From contig NZ_CP010978.1 of the NCBI RefSeq assembly GCF_000271665.2, positions 1,334,501-1,398,500 of the forward strand: 64,000 bases of DNA. The letters are read 5' to 3'. Origin of the DNA: Pelosinus fermentans JBW45. GTDB lineage: Bacteria; Bacillota; Negativicutes; DSM-13327. Made by a program: the position numbers and the translations under genes. The first letter of the stretch is position 1. Each line of letters starts with the position of its first letter. Positions 8,251 to 17,773 of the stretch are shown here, piece after piece. The notes beneath the pieces are model-generated. The model made no database searches and was not told the DNA's origin. It was given only the letters and a program-made list of their open reading frames with translations.

Positions 8251-8406
8251 ATGGAGTGGGTCAATTTAGTAATGGATCATTCTGGTATTACGATTATTTT
8301 CTTACTAATATGTTTGCTCTGTTTTAATTTTGGCAGCTTTATCTTTCTACTATTGATTCTAGCGGCACTTTATTTTGGAGGAACATGGCTGTTAGGATGT
8401 ATATAA
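8251..8406 (+). CDS. Small membrane protein, 51 residues
   Basis: ATG 8251 is preceded by GAGGGAGGAATAGGG, a strong ribosome site. The product has a short polar start (MEWVNLVMDHSG) and then about 38 nearly continuous hydrophobic residues including FNFGSFIF and LYFGGTWLLG, so one long or two short membrane helices. It is followed by a CCCCATTGCA inverted repeat (8418-8461). No family is recognised. The ribosome site and hydrophobic composition support a real gene. Confidence 0.6.
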   Translation: MEWVNLVMDHSGITIIFLLICLLCFNFGSFIFLLLILAALYFGGTWLLGCI

Positions 8407-8496
8407 GAAAGCACACTGCCCCATTGCAGGTTAAAAACAAGTATTGCTAGTGCAATGGGGTGGTAGGGATAAAATAGTAGAAGGAAGTAACATCAA

Positions 8497-8570
8497 TTTG
8501 TCATTGCGAGCATCGCGAAGCAATCTCATGCTTGTTAAGAGATTGCTTCACTCTGTTCGCAATGACAAAA
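8497..8570. repeat. Dispersed GTCATTGCGAG palindromic repeat, copy 1
   Basis: TTTGTCATTGCGAGC...GCGAAGCAATCTC pairs with GAGATTGCTTC...CGCAATGACAAA. A decayed second copy is at 31152-31226. This type of element is distinct from the CACAAAGG family. The 8407-8739 interval holds this, a CCCCATTGCA stem and nothing else recognisable. Confidence 0.75.
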
Positions 8571-8739
8571 GGACGCGAAATGCTGTTCGTATTGAGGCAG
8601 ACTAACGTATTATAAAAGATTTTATTTCTGGTAATTAAAGAGGAGAGGGATAATTCTTTTGCGATACATAATGGAGGAGTTTGGCTAGATGAGTAGAAAT
8701 GAAGGGTGAGAGAAGGATGGCTAAAGGAGTGAGCAGCTG

Positions 8740-9654
8740 GTGAATCTATTGATAACCGGAGGGACTGGCTTTGTAGGTCGAGCCGTTGTCAAACAATTGG
8801 TATCCCGGGGAAATACATTTCAGATTGTCTCTCGTGACAGTAAGAATCACCCAATAGACTCTGTGGTTCAATTGCCTGAGCCAGGAAAACTATTCACTCC
8901 TGCTACGATTGCGGGGACCAGCTGTATTATTAATCTAGCTGGTGAAAGTATTGCAGGCAGCCGATGGAATTCGGTTGTTTGCCAAGAGATCCAAAATAGC
9001 AGAGTGAAAATCACTTCTTGTATTGTTGATAGTATTCTTCAGAATCAAAAACTGGGTCTGCCTTATCCCAAGGTATTAATCAATGCATCAGCGATTGGCT
9101 ACTATGGTTCTCATCCCAAGCAGCGATTCACAGAAAGTAGTGGAAATGGTCATGGCTTCTTAGCCGATGTATGTCGAGCCTGGGAAGAGGAGGCATTAAA
9201 AGCGGAAAGCTTGGGAGTACGTGTCCTACGTTTACGATTTGGTCATGTACTTGGATTGGATGGCGGCATGCTGCCGAAGGTCGCTCTGCCCTTTCGCTTT
9301 GGTGTTGGCGGTTATCTTGGAGATGGACAGCAATGGATGTCTTGGATTCATCGTGATGATCTTGTGAACTTGATTCTGCAGGCAGTTGAGTGTGAAGAAT
9401 GGCAGGGGACCTATAATGCTTGTACTCCCAATGCTGTCACTATGCAGGAATTTATGGAAGTACTGGGAAGAGTGCTGGGCAGTAAAAGCCGTACTCGTAT
9501 TCCAGCTTTCTTAGCAACGATACTGTTCGGCGATATGGCACAAGAGGTCTTATTAAAGAGCCTGAAGGTGTATCCTAAGCGTTTGTTGCAGCAAGGCTTT
9601 ACCTTTCATTATCCTTGCCTTTCCGATGCCTTAACACATATCTTTAAAAAATAG
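8740..9654 (+). CDS. TIGR01777-family NAD(P)-dependent epimerase-like protein
   Basis: 304 residues of an atypical short-chain dehydrogenase (SDR39U1/YfcH type). The N-terminus MNLLITGGTGFVGRAV is the Rossmann dinucleotide site; INLAGESIAGSRW, INASAIGYYG and LRFGHVLGLDGGMLP are the conserved blocks of TIGR01777. The C-terminus is the DUF1731-like domain (RIPAFLATILFGDMAQEVLLKS). GTG 8740 sits nine bases behind AAAGGAG. The biological substrate of this family is unknown. It is convergent with the BFD-like gene across a shared hairpin. Confidence 0.9.
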   Translation: MNLLITGGTGFVGRAVVKQLVSRGNTFQIVSRDSKNHPIDSVVQLPEPGKLFTPATIAGTSCIINLAGESIAGSRWNSVVCQEIQNSRVKITSCIVDSILQNQKLGLPYPKVLINASAIGYYGSHPKQRFTESSGNGHGFLADVCRAWEEEALKAESLGVRVLRLRFGHVLGLDGGMLPKVALPFRFGVGGYLGDGQQWMSWIHRDDLVNLILQAVECEEWQGTYNACTPNAVTMQEFMEVLGRVLGSKSRTRIPAFLATILFGDMAQEVLLKSLKVYPKRLLQQGFTFHYPCLSDALTHIFKK

Positions 9655-9713
9655 AACCATAATAATAATCCTGGCATTTTTCATAAATGTCAGGATTATT
9701 ATTATTATGGTTC
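9655..9713. terminator. Hairpin shared by two convergent genes
   Basis: AACCATAATAATAATCCTG pairs with its complement across a short loop. It exactly fills the space between the convergent epimerase and ferredoxin-like stops. It lacks a classical T run. Confidence 0.6.
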
Positions 9714-9923
9714 TTATGCTTGGAACTCTAAGAGTTCTTTGATTTTTGGTGTACATCGTTTGCCGCCACAGGGACCAGAGCCAGCACCGCATTCTTTTTG
9801 AACTTTCTCTAAGGTATCAGCTCCAGAGGCAATTATCTTTTTTATAGACGCTTTACTAATGGCTTTGCATATACAGACTTTAGTCAATTTGTCTAAAATT
9901 TCTTGATTTACATTATCACTCAT
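9714..9923 (-). CDS. BFD-like [2Fe-2S] protein
   Basis: A 69-residue protein with cysteines in the pattern C-x-C, about 30 residues, then C-x(6)-C...C (VCICKAIS; ECGAGSGPCGGKRC). This arrangement is that of bacterioferritin-associated ferredoxin-like domains, including stand-alone forms in anaerobes. The start is ATG 9923, with GCGAGGTGATGTC upstream; a longer frame reaching 9986 has no site. Likely a small electron carrier or part of an iron-handling complex; partner unknown. Confidence 0.8.
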   Translation of the reverse strand: MSDNVNQEILDKLTKVCICKAISKASIKKIIASGADTLEKVQKECGAGSGPCGGKRCTPKIKELLEFQA

Positions 9924-10116
9924 GACATCACCTCGCTTTCCAGTTGTTGACTTGCCTTGAATGAGGAAGGTATAATTGGGATACATTTTGACTTATAGCG
10001 TGTAAAAGATGTAATATAAGCATAGATTGTATAAAAAGGAAATAAACTCCTGCAAGAGAAACTTTGCTGAATCAAAAAGTTTTGCGAGAGCAGTTGTATA
10101 GGGAAAGGACTGTATA

Positions 10117-12309
10117 ATGAGTAAAGTATTAGTGTTAGCTGAAAAACCTTCTGTTGGTCGAGATTTAGCCAGAGTATTACGATGTAATCGAAAAGAAAAT
10201 GGCTATTTTGAGGGAGAAAAACATATTGTTACCTGGGCATTAGGACATTTAGTAACCTTAGCAGATCCAGAAGTGTATGATGATAAGTATAAATCCTGGA
10301 AGCTAGAAGATTTACCCATGCTGCCCGCACAATTAAAATTGGTTGTCATTAAGCAAAGCGGCAAACAGTTCAACACGGTAAAAACGCAAATGACGCGCAA
10401 AGATGTAAGTGAGATTGTAATTGCCACAGATGCGGGGCGGGAGGGGGAACTTGTTGCCCGCTGGATTATTGAAAAGGCACATATCAATAAACCCATTAAG
10501 CGGCTGTGGATTTCTTCCGTTACGGATAAAGCCATTAAGGAAGGCTTTAGCAAACTTAGGCCTGGCAAAGAATATGAAAGTCTCTATGCTTCTGCCGTTG
10601 CCCGGGCGGAGGTGGATTGGCTTGTGGGAATTAATGCGACTCGCGCTCTAACATGTAAATACAATGCCCAGCTTTCTTGCGGCAGAGTACAAACGCCAAC
10701 GTTAGCTATTATTGCAGCCAGAGAAGAGGAAATTAAAACCTTTAAACCAAAAGAATATTATGGAATTTCTGCAACTGGCAGCAATCATTTAAAACTAATC
10801 TGGCAGGATAAGAATACAAAAAATACGCGAACCTTTGACAAAAGCGTTTGTGAAGCACTCTTAAATACAGTTAAAAATAAAAATGCTGAAGTGGTGGAAA
10901 TCGACAAAGCTTATAAAAAGAAGTTTTCTCCCCAATTATATGATTTAACAGAACTGCAGCGAGATGGTAACCGTTTATTTGGTTTTTCACCAAAAGAAAC
11001 TACTTCTATTATGCAGAGATTGTATGAGAATTATAAGGTGCTAACCTACCCTCGGACGGATTCAAGATATATTTCTACGGATATTGTCGACACCCTCAAG
11101 GACCGAGTCAAAGCATGCAGTGTAGGTCCTTACTCTCAGATAGCCTCTGCCATTTTGAAAAAGCCCATTAAAGGGAATTCCTCTTTTGTTGATAATAATA
11201 AAGTCTCTGATCATCATGCGATTATCCCGACAGAACAGATGCCAATGCTAAGTTCTATGAGTGATATGGAGAGAAAAATATATGATTTGGTTGTAAAACG
11301 ATTTTTAGCAGCCTTATATCCGCCATTTGAATATGAGCAAATCACTCTAAAAGCTAAAATAGGCGGCGAAGTCTTTATTGCCACGGGTAAAACGATTATT
11401 GCCCCAGGATGGAAGGCAATTTATGAACATGCTGGTGAGGACGATGAGGCAAAAGAAGATGTAGTAGAACAATTATTACCCAAGATCAATCGAGGGGACA
11501 CGATATCAATTACTAGTGTAATTCTTACCAAGGGAGAGACGAAACCTCCTGCGCCTTTTAATGAAGGCACCTTATTATCCGCTATGGAGAATCCTGTTAA
11601 GTACATGAGTAATGAAAGTGAAGCCTTGAAAAAAACCATTGGAGAAACAGGCGGTCTCGGCACGGTAGCTACAAGAGCGGATGTGATTGAGAAATTATTT
11701 AATAGCTTCTTAATCGAAAAAAATGGCAAAAATATTTTTATTACTGCCAAAGGAAAACAACTGCTGGCATTGGTTCCTGAAGATTTAAAATCCCCCGCCT
11801 TGACTGCTCAATGGGAACAGAAACTAGGCTATATTGCAAAAGGAAGCCTGAATAAAAATATCTTTATTAATGACATGAAAAAATATGCGCAAGTGGTTGT
11901 AAGTGAGATCAAAAACAGCCAAGATAAGTTTAGGCATGACAATCTTACTAGAACGAAATGTCCGGAATGTGGAAAGTTCATGTTAGAAGTGAATGGCAAG
12001 AAGGGAAAAATGCTTGTTTGCCAGGATCGAGAATGCGGGCATCGTAAAAATCTCTCCATACTAACGAATGCCAGGTGCTCTACTTGTCATAAAAAATTGG
12101 AATTACGTGGTGAAGGTGAAGGGCAGATCTTTGTCTGCAGCTGCGGTTTCCGAGAAAAACTCTCCACCTTCAATGAACGAAAAAAGAAGGAAAGCACCAA
12201 AAGTTCAAAGGGAGAAGTCGCTAAATATATGAGAGAACAAAGCAAAGGAAGCGATGAACCGTTTAATTCTGCTATAGCAGAAGCCCTGGCAAAATTGCAG
12301 CTAAAATAG
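10117..12309 (+). CDS. topB: DNA topoisomerase III
   Basis: 730-residue type IA topoisomerase that relaxes and decatenates DNA by single-strand passage. The N-terminal Toprim domain shows VLVLAEKPSVGRDLA and IATDAGREGELVARW; SCGRVQTPTL follows; the catalytic tyrosine is in VLTYPRTDSRY (Tyr about 311). Unlike E. coli TopB it ends in two zinc-ribbon-like modules (CPECG...CQDRECGH and CSTCHKK...CSCG, residues about 620-690). AAAGGACTGTATA precedes the ATG. It stands alone. An imperfect AAAGGTCAG/CTGGCCTTT hairpin after the stop may terminate it. Confidence 0.95.
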   Translation: MSKVLVLAEKPSVGRDLARVLRCNRKENGYFEGEKHIVTWALGHLVTLADPEVYDDKYKSWKLEDLPMLPAQLKLVVIKQSGKQFNTVKTQMTRKDVSEIVIATDAGREGELVARWIIEKAHINKPIKRLWISSVTDKAIKEGFSKLRPGKEYESLYASAVARAEVDWLVGINATRALTCKYNAQLSCGRVQTPTLAIIAAREEEIKTFKPKEYYGISATGSNHLKLIWQDKNTKNTRTFDKSVCEALLNTVKNKNAEVVEIDKAYKKKFSPQLYDLTELQRDGNRLFGFSPKETTSIMQRLYENYKVLTYPRTDSRYISTDIVDTLKDRVKACSVGPYSQIASAILKKPIKGNSSFVDNNKVSDHHAIIPTEQMPMLSSMSDMERKIYDLVVKRFLAALYPPFEYEQITLKAKIGGEVFIATGKTIIAPGWKAIYEHAGEDDEAKEDVVEQLLPKINRGDTISITSVILTKGETKPPAPFNEGTLLSAMENPVKYMSNESEALKKTIGETGGLGTVATRADVIEKLFNSFLIEKNGKNIFITAKGKQLLALVPEDLKSPALTAQWEQKLGYIAKGSLNKNIFINDMKKYAQVVVSEIKNSQDKFRHDNLTRTKCPECGKFMLEVNGKKGKMLVCQDRECGHRKNLSILTNARCSTCHKKLELRGEGEGQIFVCSCGFREKLSTFNERKKKESTKSSKGEVAKYMREQSKGSDEPFNSAIAEALAKLQLK

Positions 12310-12390
12310 AATCTGAAATGGAAAAAGGTCAGTAACCTATGAAGGTGCTGGCCTTTTGTCTAGTTATAAAAATTATAATTTAAGGAAAGT

Positions 12391-12412
12391 TGACACAGAG
12401 GACACAGAGGTG
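12391..12412. repeat. Fragment of the dispersed repeat
   Basis: GACACAGAGGACACAGAGG matches one arm of the repeat at 17774-17848 without its partner. It is a remnant between topB and the sensor kinase. Confidence 0.5.
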
Positions 12413-12576
12413 CTTAATTTTGGCAGTTCAAAATTTTTATTAGCAATATAAACAAGGAAATTTCAAATTAACGGAGAAGTTTACAAAAAGTTACATGTAT
12501 TGCTATTCTTATCAAATTTTTTGAAAAAAGATAAAAGAGGCGACAAAATGATTCCTAAGTTTGTTTTGAGGCTACT

Positions 12577-14424
12577 ATGAAAATAAAAAAACAATCCATC
12601 GGATTCCAGTTTATATTATGGACATTACTAGCTTGTATCGTACCTTTCGTTGCGGGTGGACTCTATATAGAGAAGGTGATAACGAAGCAGGTACATGAGA
12701 ATTTCGAATATTATACCTATGAAATATTAAGTAAAATACATAATAAGATCAATGATGGAGCAATAAAACCAGCTTATGAGGCTATATCATTATTAGCGAT
12801 GGATGACCGAACATATGAAGTATCCTCTATTGTAGGAGATCGCATAATAGAAAGTTCAGATATGATTACACCAAGTATGCATCATTTTTTTGCAAATTAT
12901 GGAAGTATCTTCCTACGTATGATGGGAGTTGCAATTGGAACTGAGCAAGGAGGATATTTTGAGTATCCAAGTTTTTTTTCAGAACCTGGATATGACCCCC
13001 GGGAGCGCATTTGGTACCAAGAAGCGATAAAACATAAAGGGGTAGCATATTTAACTGACCCTTATTATATGCAAACAACGGGAGAACTAGTTATATCCGT
13101 TGCACGTACAGTTGAGCGTGACAATAAAGTAGTTGGTGTTGTAGTAGCCGGGTGGAGTGTAGAAGAATTAGAAAAGGAAATAGAAGAGTTTAAGATCGGG
13201 GCAAATGGTTATGTGGTTTTACTAAGTCAAAATAACAAAATTATTGTTTGTCCTAAACATAGTGAATGGTTAATGAAAACCCCGCAAGAAATTGATATAT
13301 CTGCGTTAATGGATTTGAGAGATGATGGGAAGATTCACCACATTACGATTGATGGTAAGAAGCAATTAGCCTCTGTTAATCGATCTCCTATATCAGGTTG
13401 GAAAGCCATTGCTATTATTGATGAGAGTGAATTGGAGGAAAAAGTAAGTCGTATAATGACGCCAATTTTTATTACTTGCATTGTGATGCTGCTATTAATT
13501 CTAGGTTCGATTTTTTGGATAACCAAAAAATATGTAATAGAGCCAATCAGTGAATTAACCGAGGGTGTTACAGCTCTTAGTAATGGAGATTTGGAATTTA
13601 GGGTACCTTTAGGAAGGAAGAATGAATTTGGTATCTTAGCAGTTGCTTTTAATAAGATGGCTGATAAATTGAAGGCAAATTTTAAGAAAATCCAACAACA
13701 AAATGAAATGATTTTATGGAATACAATTAGACAACAAGAAATAGAAAAACAGATTGCGAGGCTCGATCGCTTAAATATTATTGGGGAAATGGCAGCAGGT
13801 ATCGCCCATGAGGTACGCAACCCTATGACTACAGTACGAGGTTTTTTGCAAATGCTTGCCAAGAAAGATAATGATTCTCCTCATTTTGCTTTCTATGGTA
13901 TCATGATTGAGGAATTAGATCGAGCGAATGGCATTATAACAGAATTTTTATCCCTGGCAAAAAATAAAGCCGTTAATCTCGAATATACAAATCTAAACCA
14001 GATTATTGAAGCCATTGTTCCTCTTATTGAGGCAGATGCCAGAATCAGTAATAAGAGTATTGTATTAGAATTAAGTGAGATTCCCGAATTGCTGATTGAT
14101 GAGAAAGAGATTAGGCAAGTGATCCTTAACATGGTGAGAAATGGATTAGAAGCAATGAATGAAAAAGGAAAAGTAAGAATTAAGACGTACTGCGAAGAGA
14201 ATGTAGTAGTCATGGCGATTGCTGATCAAGGACCAGGAATAAAAACTGAAATATTAGAGAATATTGGAATCCCCTTTCAGACAACAAAGGAAAGCGGTAC
14301 CGGTTTAGGTTTACCTGTTTGCTATAGTATTGCAGCAAGACATAATGCAAAAATTACGGTAGAAACTGGTTCTAAAGGGACAGAGTTCTTTATTAAGTTT
14401 AAAATAGGACAGAATAATTTATGA
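12577..14424 (+). CDS. Membrane sensor histidine kinase (Cache-HAMP-HisKA-HATPase)
   Basis: 615 residues. A membrane helix at about 8-28, an extracytoplasmic Cache-type sensor domain (about 40-285, with DPRERIWYQEAIKHKG and a YYMQTTGELVISVART block), a second helix at about 293-312, a HAMP linker, a coiled coil, then the kinase: phospho-acceptor His411 in IAHEVRNPMTTVRG, N box MVRNGLEAM, G1 DQGPGI and G2 GTGLGL. The GFLQML pattern after the H box is that of sporulation-kinase-like proteins (KinB/KinE type). No response regulator gene is adjacent, so it is an orphan and may feed a phosphorelay. The role in sporulation is inference. Confidence 0.85.
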   Translation: MKIKKQSIGFQFILWTLLACIVPFVAGGLYIEKVITKQVHENFEYYTYEILSKIHNKINDGAIKPAYEAISLLAMDDRTYEVSSIVGDRIIESSDMITPSMHHFFANYGSIFLRMMGVAIGTEQGGYFEYPSFFSEPGYDPRERIWYQEAIKHKGVAYLTDPYYMQTTGELVISVARTVERDNKVVGVVVAGWSVEELEKEIEEFKIGANGYVVLLSQNNKIIVCPKHSEWLMKTPQEIDISALMDLRDDGKIHHITIDGKKQLASVNRSPISGWKAIAIIDESELEEKVSRIMTPIFITCIVMLLLILGSIFWITKKYVIEPISELTEGVTALSNGDLEFRVPLGRKNEFGILAVAFNKMADKLKANFKKIQQQNEMILWNTIRQQEIEKQIARLDRLNIIGEMAAGIAHEVRNPMTTVRGFLQMLAKKDNDSPHFAFYGIMIEELDRANGIITEFLSLAKNKAVNLEYTNLNQIIEAIVPLIEADARISNKSIVLELSEIPELLIDEKEIRQVILNMVRNGLEAMNEKGKVRIKTYCEENVVVMAIADQGPGIKTEILENIGIPFQTTKESGTGLGLPVCYSIAARHNAKITVETGSKGTEFFIKFKIGQNNL

Positions 14425-14434
14425 TAATGAGAGA

Positions 14435-15136
14435 GTGATAATCATAATAGATGTAGCAGATAACGACCATAGTAAGGAGTATGAAATTAAGTTTTTAAAT
14501 GAAACTCACTTAGACTCAATACTCCGTTTACAGGATACCGTACTAAGGAGTTTATTAGATTCAGCAATTTACTATGGAGAGCCAATAGATTTTTTTCGCA
14601 AGCAATTAATGATTAAAGACGGTTCAATGGGGATTTTTCAGAAGGAGCAAGTAGTAGGCTTCCATATGGCATCATTTCCTAGTTTGCATGAAGCTCAGTT
14701 AGGTGTTGATATTGGACTAAATCAAGAGGAGCTGTCAAATTTTGTTCAATTAGGACCAGTTGTCATACATCCAGACCATAGGAAAAAGGGACTTCTAACT
14801 AAAGTTGCTAATATGCATTTGAAAGTTCTTGAAGAAATGGGATATAGGCACATTTGTCTTACTATTTCTCCTAATAATTATCCCACAATAAGGACAACTT
14901 TGGCTCAGGGGTTTGTGATAAAGCAATTAAAGAAAAAATTTAATAATTTACTTCGTTATATATTTCATTTAGATTTTAAAAATCGCTTTAAGCAGCCTAA
15001 ATACAGTGTTCGAATACCAAATACAGATATTGAATCCCAGAAGTTTATCTTCAGTCTAGGATTTTACGGTTATAGTGTTTTAAAAAATGATAATGGCTTT
15101 GATATTGTTTTTGGTCATGATGAAATCAAAGCATAA
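14435..15136 (+). CDS. GNAT-family N-acetyltransferase
   Basis: 233 residues. The conserved acetyl-CoA loop is in LGPVVIHPDHRKKGLLTKV (Q/RxxGxG/A-like, here RKKGLL), preceded by a beta-strand FHMASFPSLHEAQLGVD and followed by HICLTISPNNYPTIRTTLAQGF, the usual GNAT motif B. The start is GTG 14435, only ten bases after the kinase stop; the ribosome site is weak, so coupling with the kinase gene is likely. The substrate is unknown. Together with the racemase downstream it suggests amino-acid or peptidoglycan-linked chemistry, but that is speculative. Confidence 0.7.
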   Translation: MIIIIDVADNDHSKEYEIKFLNETHLDSILRLQDTVLRSLLDSAIYYGEPIDFFRKQLMIKDGSMGIFQKEQVVGFHMASFPSLHEAQLGVDIGLNQEELSNFVQLGPVVIHPDHRKKGLLTKVANMHLKVLEEMGYRHICLTISPNNYPTIRTTLAQGFVIKQLKKKFNNLLRYIFHLDFKNRFKQPKYSVRIPNTDIESQKFIFSLGFYGYSVLKNDNGFDIVFGHDEIKA

Positions 15137-15171
15137 TCGTACTAGTTCATTTCGTTGAGGAGGGAGCTATT

Positions 15172-15888
15172 TTGAAAACTTGTGGTATTGTCGGCGGTAT
15201 GGGACCTGAGGCAACCGCACTGTTTTATATGAAGATCATCAAACAATTCGTACATACCAAAGGATATCCTCCCATTCTTATGTATAGTGTTCCCGAACCT
15301 TTTCAAATTGCCGATTGTTTTTTACAACGTAACGAAGAGGGAGACTTGCTAGAACAACTTGTGATTGAAGGCATTAAAACAATACATGATAACGTGGATT
15401 TTTGTGTAATTCCTTGTAATACAGCTCATATTTATATAAATGCAATTCGAGAGGTTTCAAAAGTTCCTGTTTTTAGTATTGTGGAAGAAACCTGCAGGCA
15501 TCTTAAGCTGCATAAAATAAGAAAGGTAGGAATTCTAGCCACTACTGCATCTGTTGATAACCAGCTATATACAAGACCCCTGTACGAGAATAATATAATT
15601 CCAATATTGCCTATGACATATCAGCAAAAGACGGTGTCAGAAATTATATATCGTTTGGTAAAAGGAGAAATCTTAGCACCTGACAAAGCCGCATTACTGA
15701 CGATTATCAGCAGTCTAAAAGAAATGGGTGCCGAATGTGTGATATTAGCTTGTACAGATTTACCTATTTTGCTTTCGCAGGATGATATTGATTTTCCTCT
15801 GTTTGATACCTTAGATATATTAGCAGAAGTAGCTAAAAATGCAATAATAGGTGAGTATACAGTTGGTAATACCCTAAGTACAGCTTAA
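15172..15888 (+). CDS. Aspartate/glutamate racemase family protein
   Basis: 238 residues of the Asp/Glu racemase fold: CGIVGGMGPEATALFY at the start, catalytic cysteines in VIPCNTAH and ILACTDLP. The pattern is that of the RacX/YgeA broad-specificity racemases. TTG 15172 follows GGAGGGAGC at good spacing. It begins 35 bases after the acetyltransferase gene and may be in one unit with it and the sensor kinase. The real substrate (Asp, Glu or another amino acid) cannot be read from sequence. Confidence 0.85.
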   Translation: MKTCGIVGGMGPEATALFYMKIIKQFVHTKGYPPILMYSVPEPFQIADCFLQRNEEGDLLEQLVIEGIKTIHDNVDFCVIPCNTAHIYINAIREVSKVPVFSIVEETCRHLKLHKIRKVGILATTASVDNQLYTRPLYENNIIPILPMTYQQKTVSEIIYRLVKGEILAPDKAALLTIISSLKEMGAECVILACTDLPILLSQDDIDFPLFDTLDILAEVAKNAIIGEYTVGNTLSTA

Positions 15889-16025
15889 AGAATATATAAT
15901 TAGACTAGCTCTTAGAATTTCTAGCTTTTGCATTTGGTAATGAGTATGATACAATGAAAAAAAGTAAAAAATATGGATCGCCTAATGCTGTATAATGAAG
16001 ATGGGAAAGGCAAGGGGGAATACGT

Positions 16026-16340
16026 GTGGATCAATTTAAAAATGTTACGATTGTAAAAAAGGCAAATGTATATTTTGAGGGGAAGGTAACAAGCCGAACA
16101 GTTCTTTTTGCTGATGGAACTAGAAAGACCTTGGGAATTATGCTGCCAGGCGAATATGAGTTTGGTACTGACGCTGCTGAAGTCATGGAGATTTTGGCAG
16201 GAGAACTAGAAGTATTGTTACCAGGTGAAAGTACCTGGAATGTATATACAGGCGGAGATCGCTTCCAAGTTCCGGCCAATTCACGTTTTTCATTAAAAGT
16301 AAAAATCGTTGCGGATTATTGTTGTTCCTATGAAGAATAA
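16026..16340 (+). CDS. ppnP: Pyrimidine/purine nucleoside phosphorylase, cupin type
   Basis: A 104-residue single cupin domain matching the PpnP/DUF1255 family: [38 protein letters not shown] and [17 protein letters not shown]. PpnP cleaves nucleosides with phosphate to give free base and ribose 1-phosphate. The length equals that of the E. coli protein. GTG 16026 is behind CAAGGGGGAAT. A terminator follows, so it is monocistronic. Confidence 0.9.
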   Translation: MDQFKNVTIVKKANVYFEGKVTSRTVLFADGTRKTLGIMLPGEYEFGTDAAEVMEILAGELEVLLPGESTWNVYTGGDRFQVPANSRFSLKVKIVADYCCSYEE

Positions 16341-16370
16341 TTCACGATAAGAATGTAGTAGATACATACT

Positions 16371-16407
16371 GTTGTCACAAGCGTATGCTTGTGGCAACCT
16401 TTATTTT
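16371..16407 (+). terminator. Terminator of ppnP
   Basis: GTTGTCACAAGC pairs with GCTTGTGGCAAC around GTAT, then TTTATTTT. A longer reading of the next gene would begin inside this stem, which argues for the later start chosen for that gene. Confidence 0.8.
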
Positions 16408-16431
16408 GTATATAAGAGAGGAGAAAGTTCT

Positions 16432-17679
16432 TTGAGAGTGTTAAGGATCCTATTTTTAAGTATTGCGCTGTTTCTGGTAACGGTAAATGGCTATGCCCAA
16501 AACGATAAAATACAGCTTGTATGGCATAATGCTGAGGATGCAGTTATGTATGAATTGGAGGTCGCCAATTGTCCCATTAAGAATAATAAGAAAGCTTCTG
16601 CCAAGCAGATTGTTTATAGTACAACTAAGATTTCTACTCCTGGTATTGAATTGAATACAGCTTTATTTAAAGGCGAAAAACTAAAAAAACTGTATTATCG
16701 TGTTCGTCCTTTAGATTTAGATAAGAATCCTCGTGCTGCTTTTTCAAATCCTATTGCTTTAAGTAAAGGGGTCCTTAATCCTGATAAGCCAACCATTACA
16801 TCCAGCTTAAAAAAGAATCACCCCCTGCCGCTATATCCTGTATATTCATGGATACCAGTATTAGGAGCTGATTCTTATGAAGTGGAAATATTGAGTGCCC
16901 CGCCAGAGAAACCTAATGGCACGGAAGCATCAAAATATAGAATCCGTTCTTCTATACTACAAGGAGGATTTGGATTTGATTATTATGATACTCATGCCTA
17001 TGTAGAGCCAGGGACGTTTTACTGGCGAGTACTTGCATTAGATGAGAATAAAAAGCCGATTGGCAAGTATTCTGATGCGAGCCCATTGACCGTGAAAACA
17101 GGCAGCCGAAAATGGGCTGTGTTTGGCGACAGTATTACTCATGGGGGTGGGGCCATTTCTAATCCGCCATCGGATGATCGTTTTGAATATGTCTCGTACT
17201 TGCCTTTTCCTGTGAAGAATTTAGGCAGAAGCGGAGATACCAGTGAGGCGATGGTGGAGCGTTTTGAACATGACGTACTTCCCTTTAAGCCTCAATATCT
17301 GTTTATTTTGGGCGGAACGAATAGTATTCGTGGTGGTGTATCTGGAGAAGAAGTCATTGAATCCTTAGAATCACTAAAGGAAAAATGTGAGGAAAATGGA
17401 ATCACGCCGATTTTCTTGACTCTTCCCCCCGTAAATCCTGAGAGAATACAACGGGTTTTTGATCAGTCAACTGCTGATAGCTGGCAGGTGGAATTAGAAA
17501 AAGTAAATGAGTTTATTCGAAATCAACCCTATGCGATTGAAATTTATTCTTTGCTGGCAGATGAGGATGGAATACTGCCAGTAAAATATGCTCAGGATGG
17601 ATTGCATCCTGACATCTCAGGTAAAAAAATTATGGCTGATTCCATCAAGAGTTTTTTAAAAAATCATCCCGAGCTGTAA
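16432..17679 (+). CDS. Secreted SGNH/GDSL hydrolase
   Basis: 415 residues with a signal peptide (RVLRILFLSIALFLVTVNGYA). The first half, about 25-220, has two fibronectin/Ig-like units (YELEVANCP and YEVEILSAPPE, ending FYWRVLAL). The C-terminal half is an SGNH hydrolase: block I AVFGDSITHGGG with nucleophile Ser, block III ILGGTNSIRGG (Asn replaced by Thr-Asn arrangement, GGTN), and block V DGLHPD with catalytic Asp-His. It probably de-esterifies a cell-surface glycan or lipid. TTG 16432 lies behind GAGAGGAGAAAG; an earlier in-frame ATG lies in the ppnP terminator and is rejected. GTG 16438 is an alternative. Confidence 0.85.
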   Translation: MRVLRILFLSIALFLVTVNGYAQNDKIQLVWHNAEDAVMYELEVANCPIKNNKKASAKQIVYSTTKISTPGIELNTALFKGEKLKKLYYRVRPLDLDKNPRAAFSNPIALSKGVLNPDKPTITSSLKKNHPLPLYPVYSWIPVLGADSYEVEILSAPPEKPNGTEASKYRIRSSILQGGFGFDYYDTHAYVEPGTFYWRVLALDENKKPIGKYSDASPLTVKTGSRKWAVFGDSITHGGGAISNPPSDDRFEYVSYLPFPVKNLGRSGDTSEAMVERFEHDVLPFKPQYLFILGGTNSIRGGVSGEEVIESLESLKEKCEENGITPIFLTLPPVNPERIQRVFDQSTADSWQVELEKVNEFIRNQPYAIEIYSLLADEDGILPVKYAQDGLHPDISGKKIMADSIKSFLKNHPEL

Positions 17680-17699
17680 AGCCGTACTGAATAATAATA

Positions 17700-17741
17700 T
17701 AAAAAACACCGATTGCGAATTTTCGCATCGGTGTTTTTTAT
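17700..17741 (+). terminator. Terminator of the SGNH hydrolase gene
   Basis: AAAAAACACCGATGCGAA-type stem (one bulged T) with its complement, then TTTTTT. Confidence 0.9.
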
Positions 17742-17773
17742 AAGTAGAGAACGTATAAGTTTTTAGAGAGACG

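Noticed and set aside
8418-8461. CCCCATTGCA inverted repeat as a clear terminator of the 51-residue gene
   Set aside because: The stem is present, but the loop is long and there is no T run, so it is only mentioned with the gene.
13335-13862. Open frame of 175 codons antisense to the orphan sensor kinase gene
   Set aside because: It mirrors the kinase coding sequence and has no motif or ribosome site.
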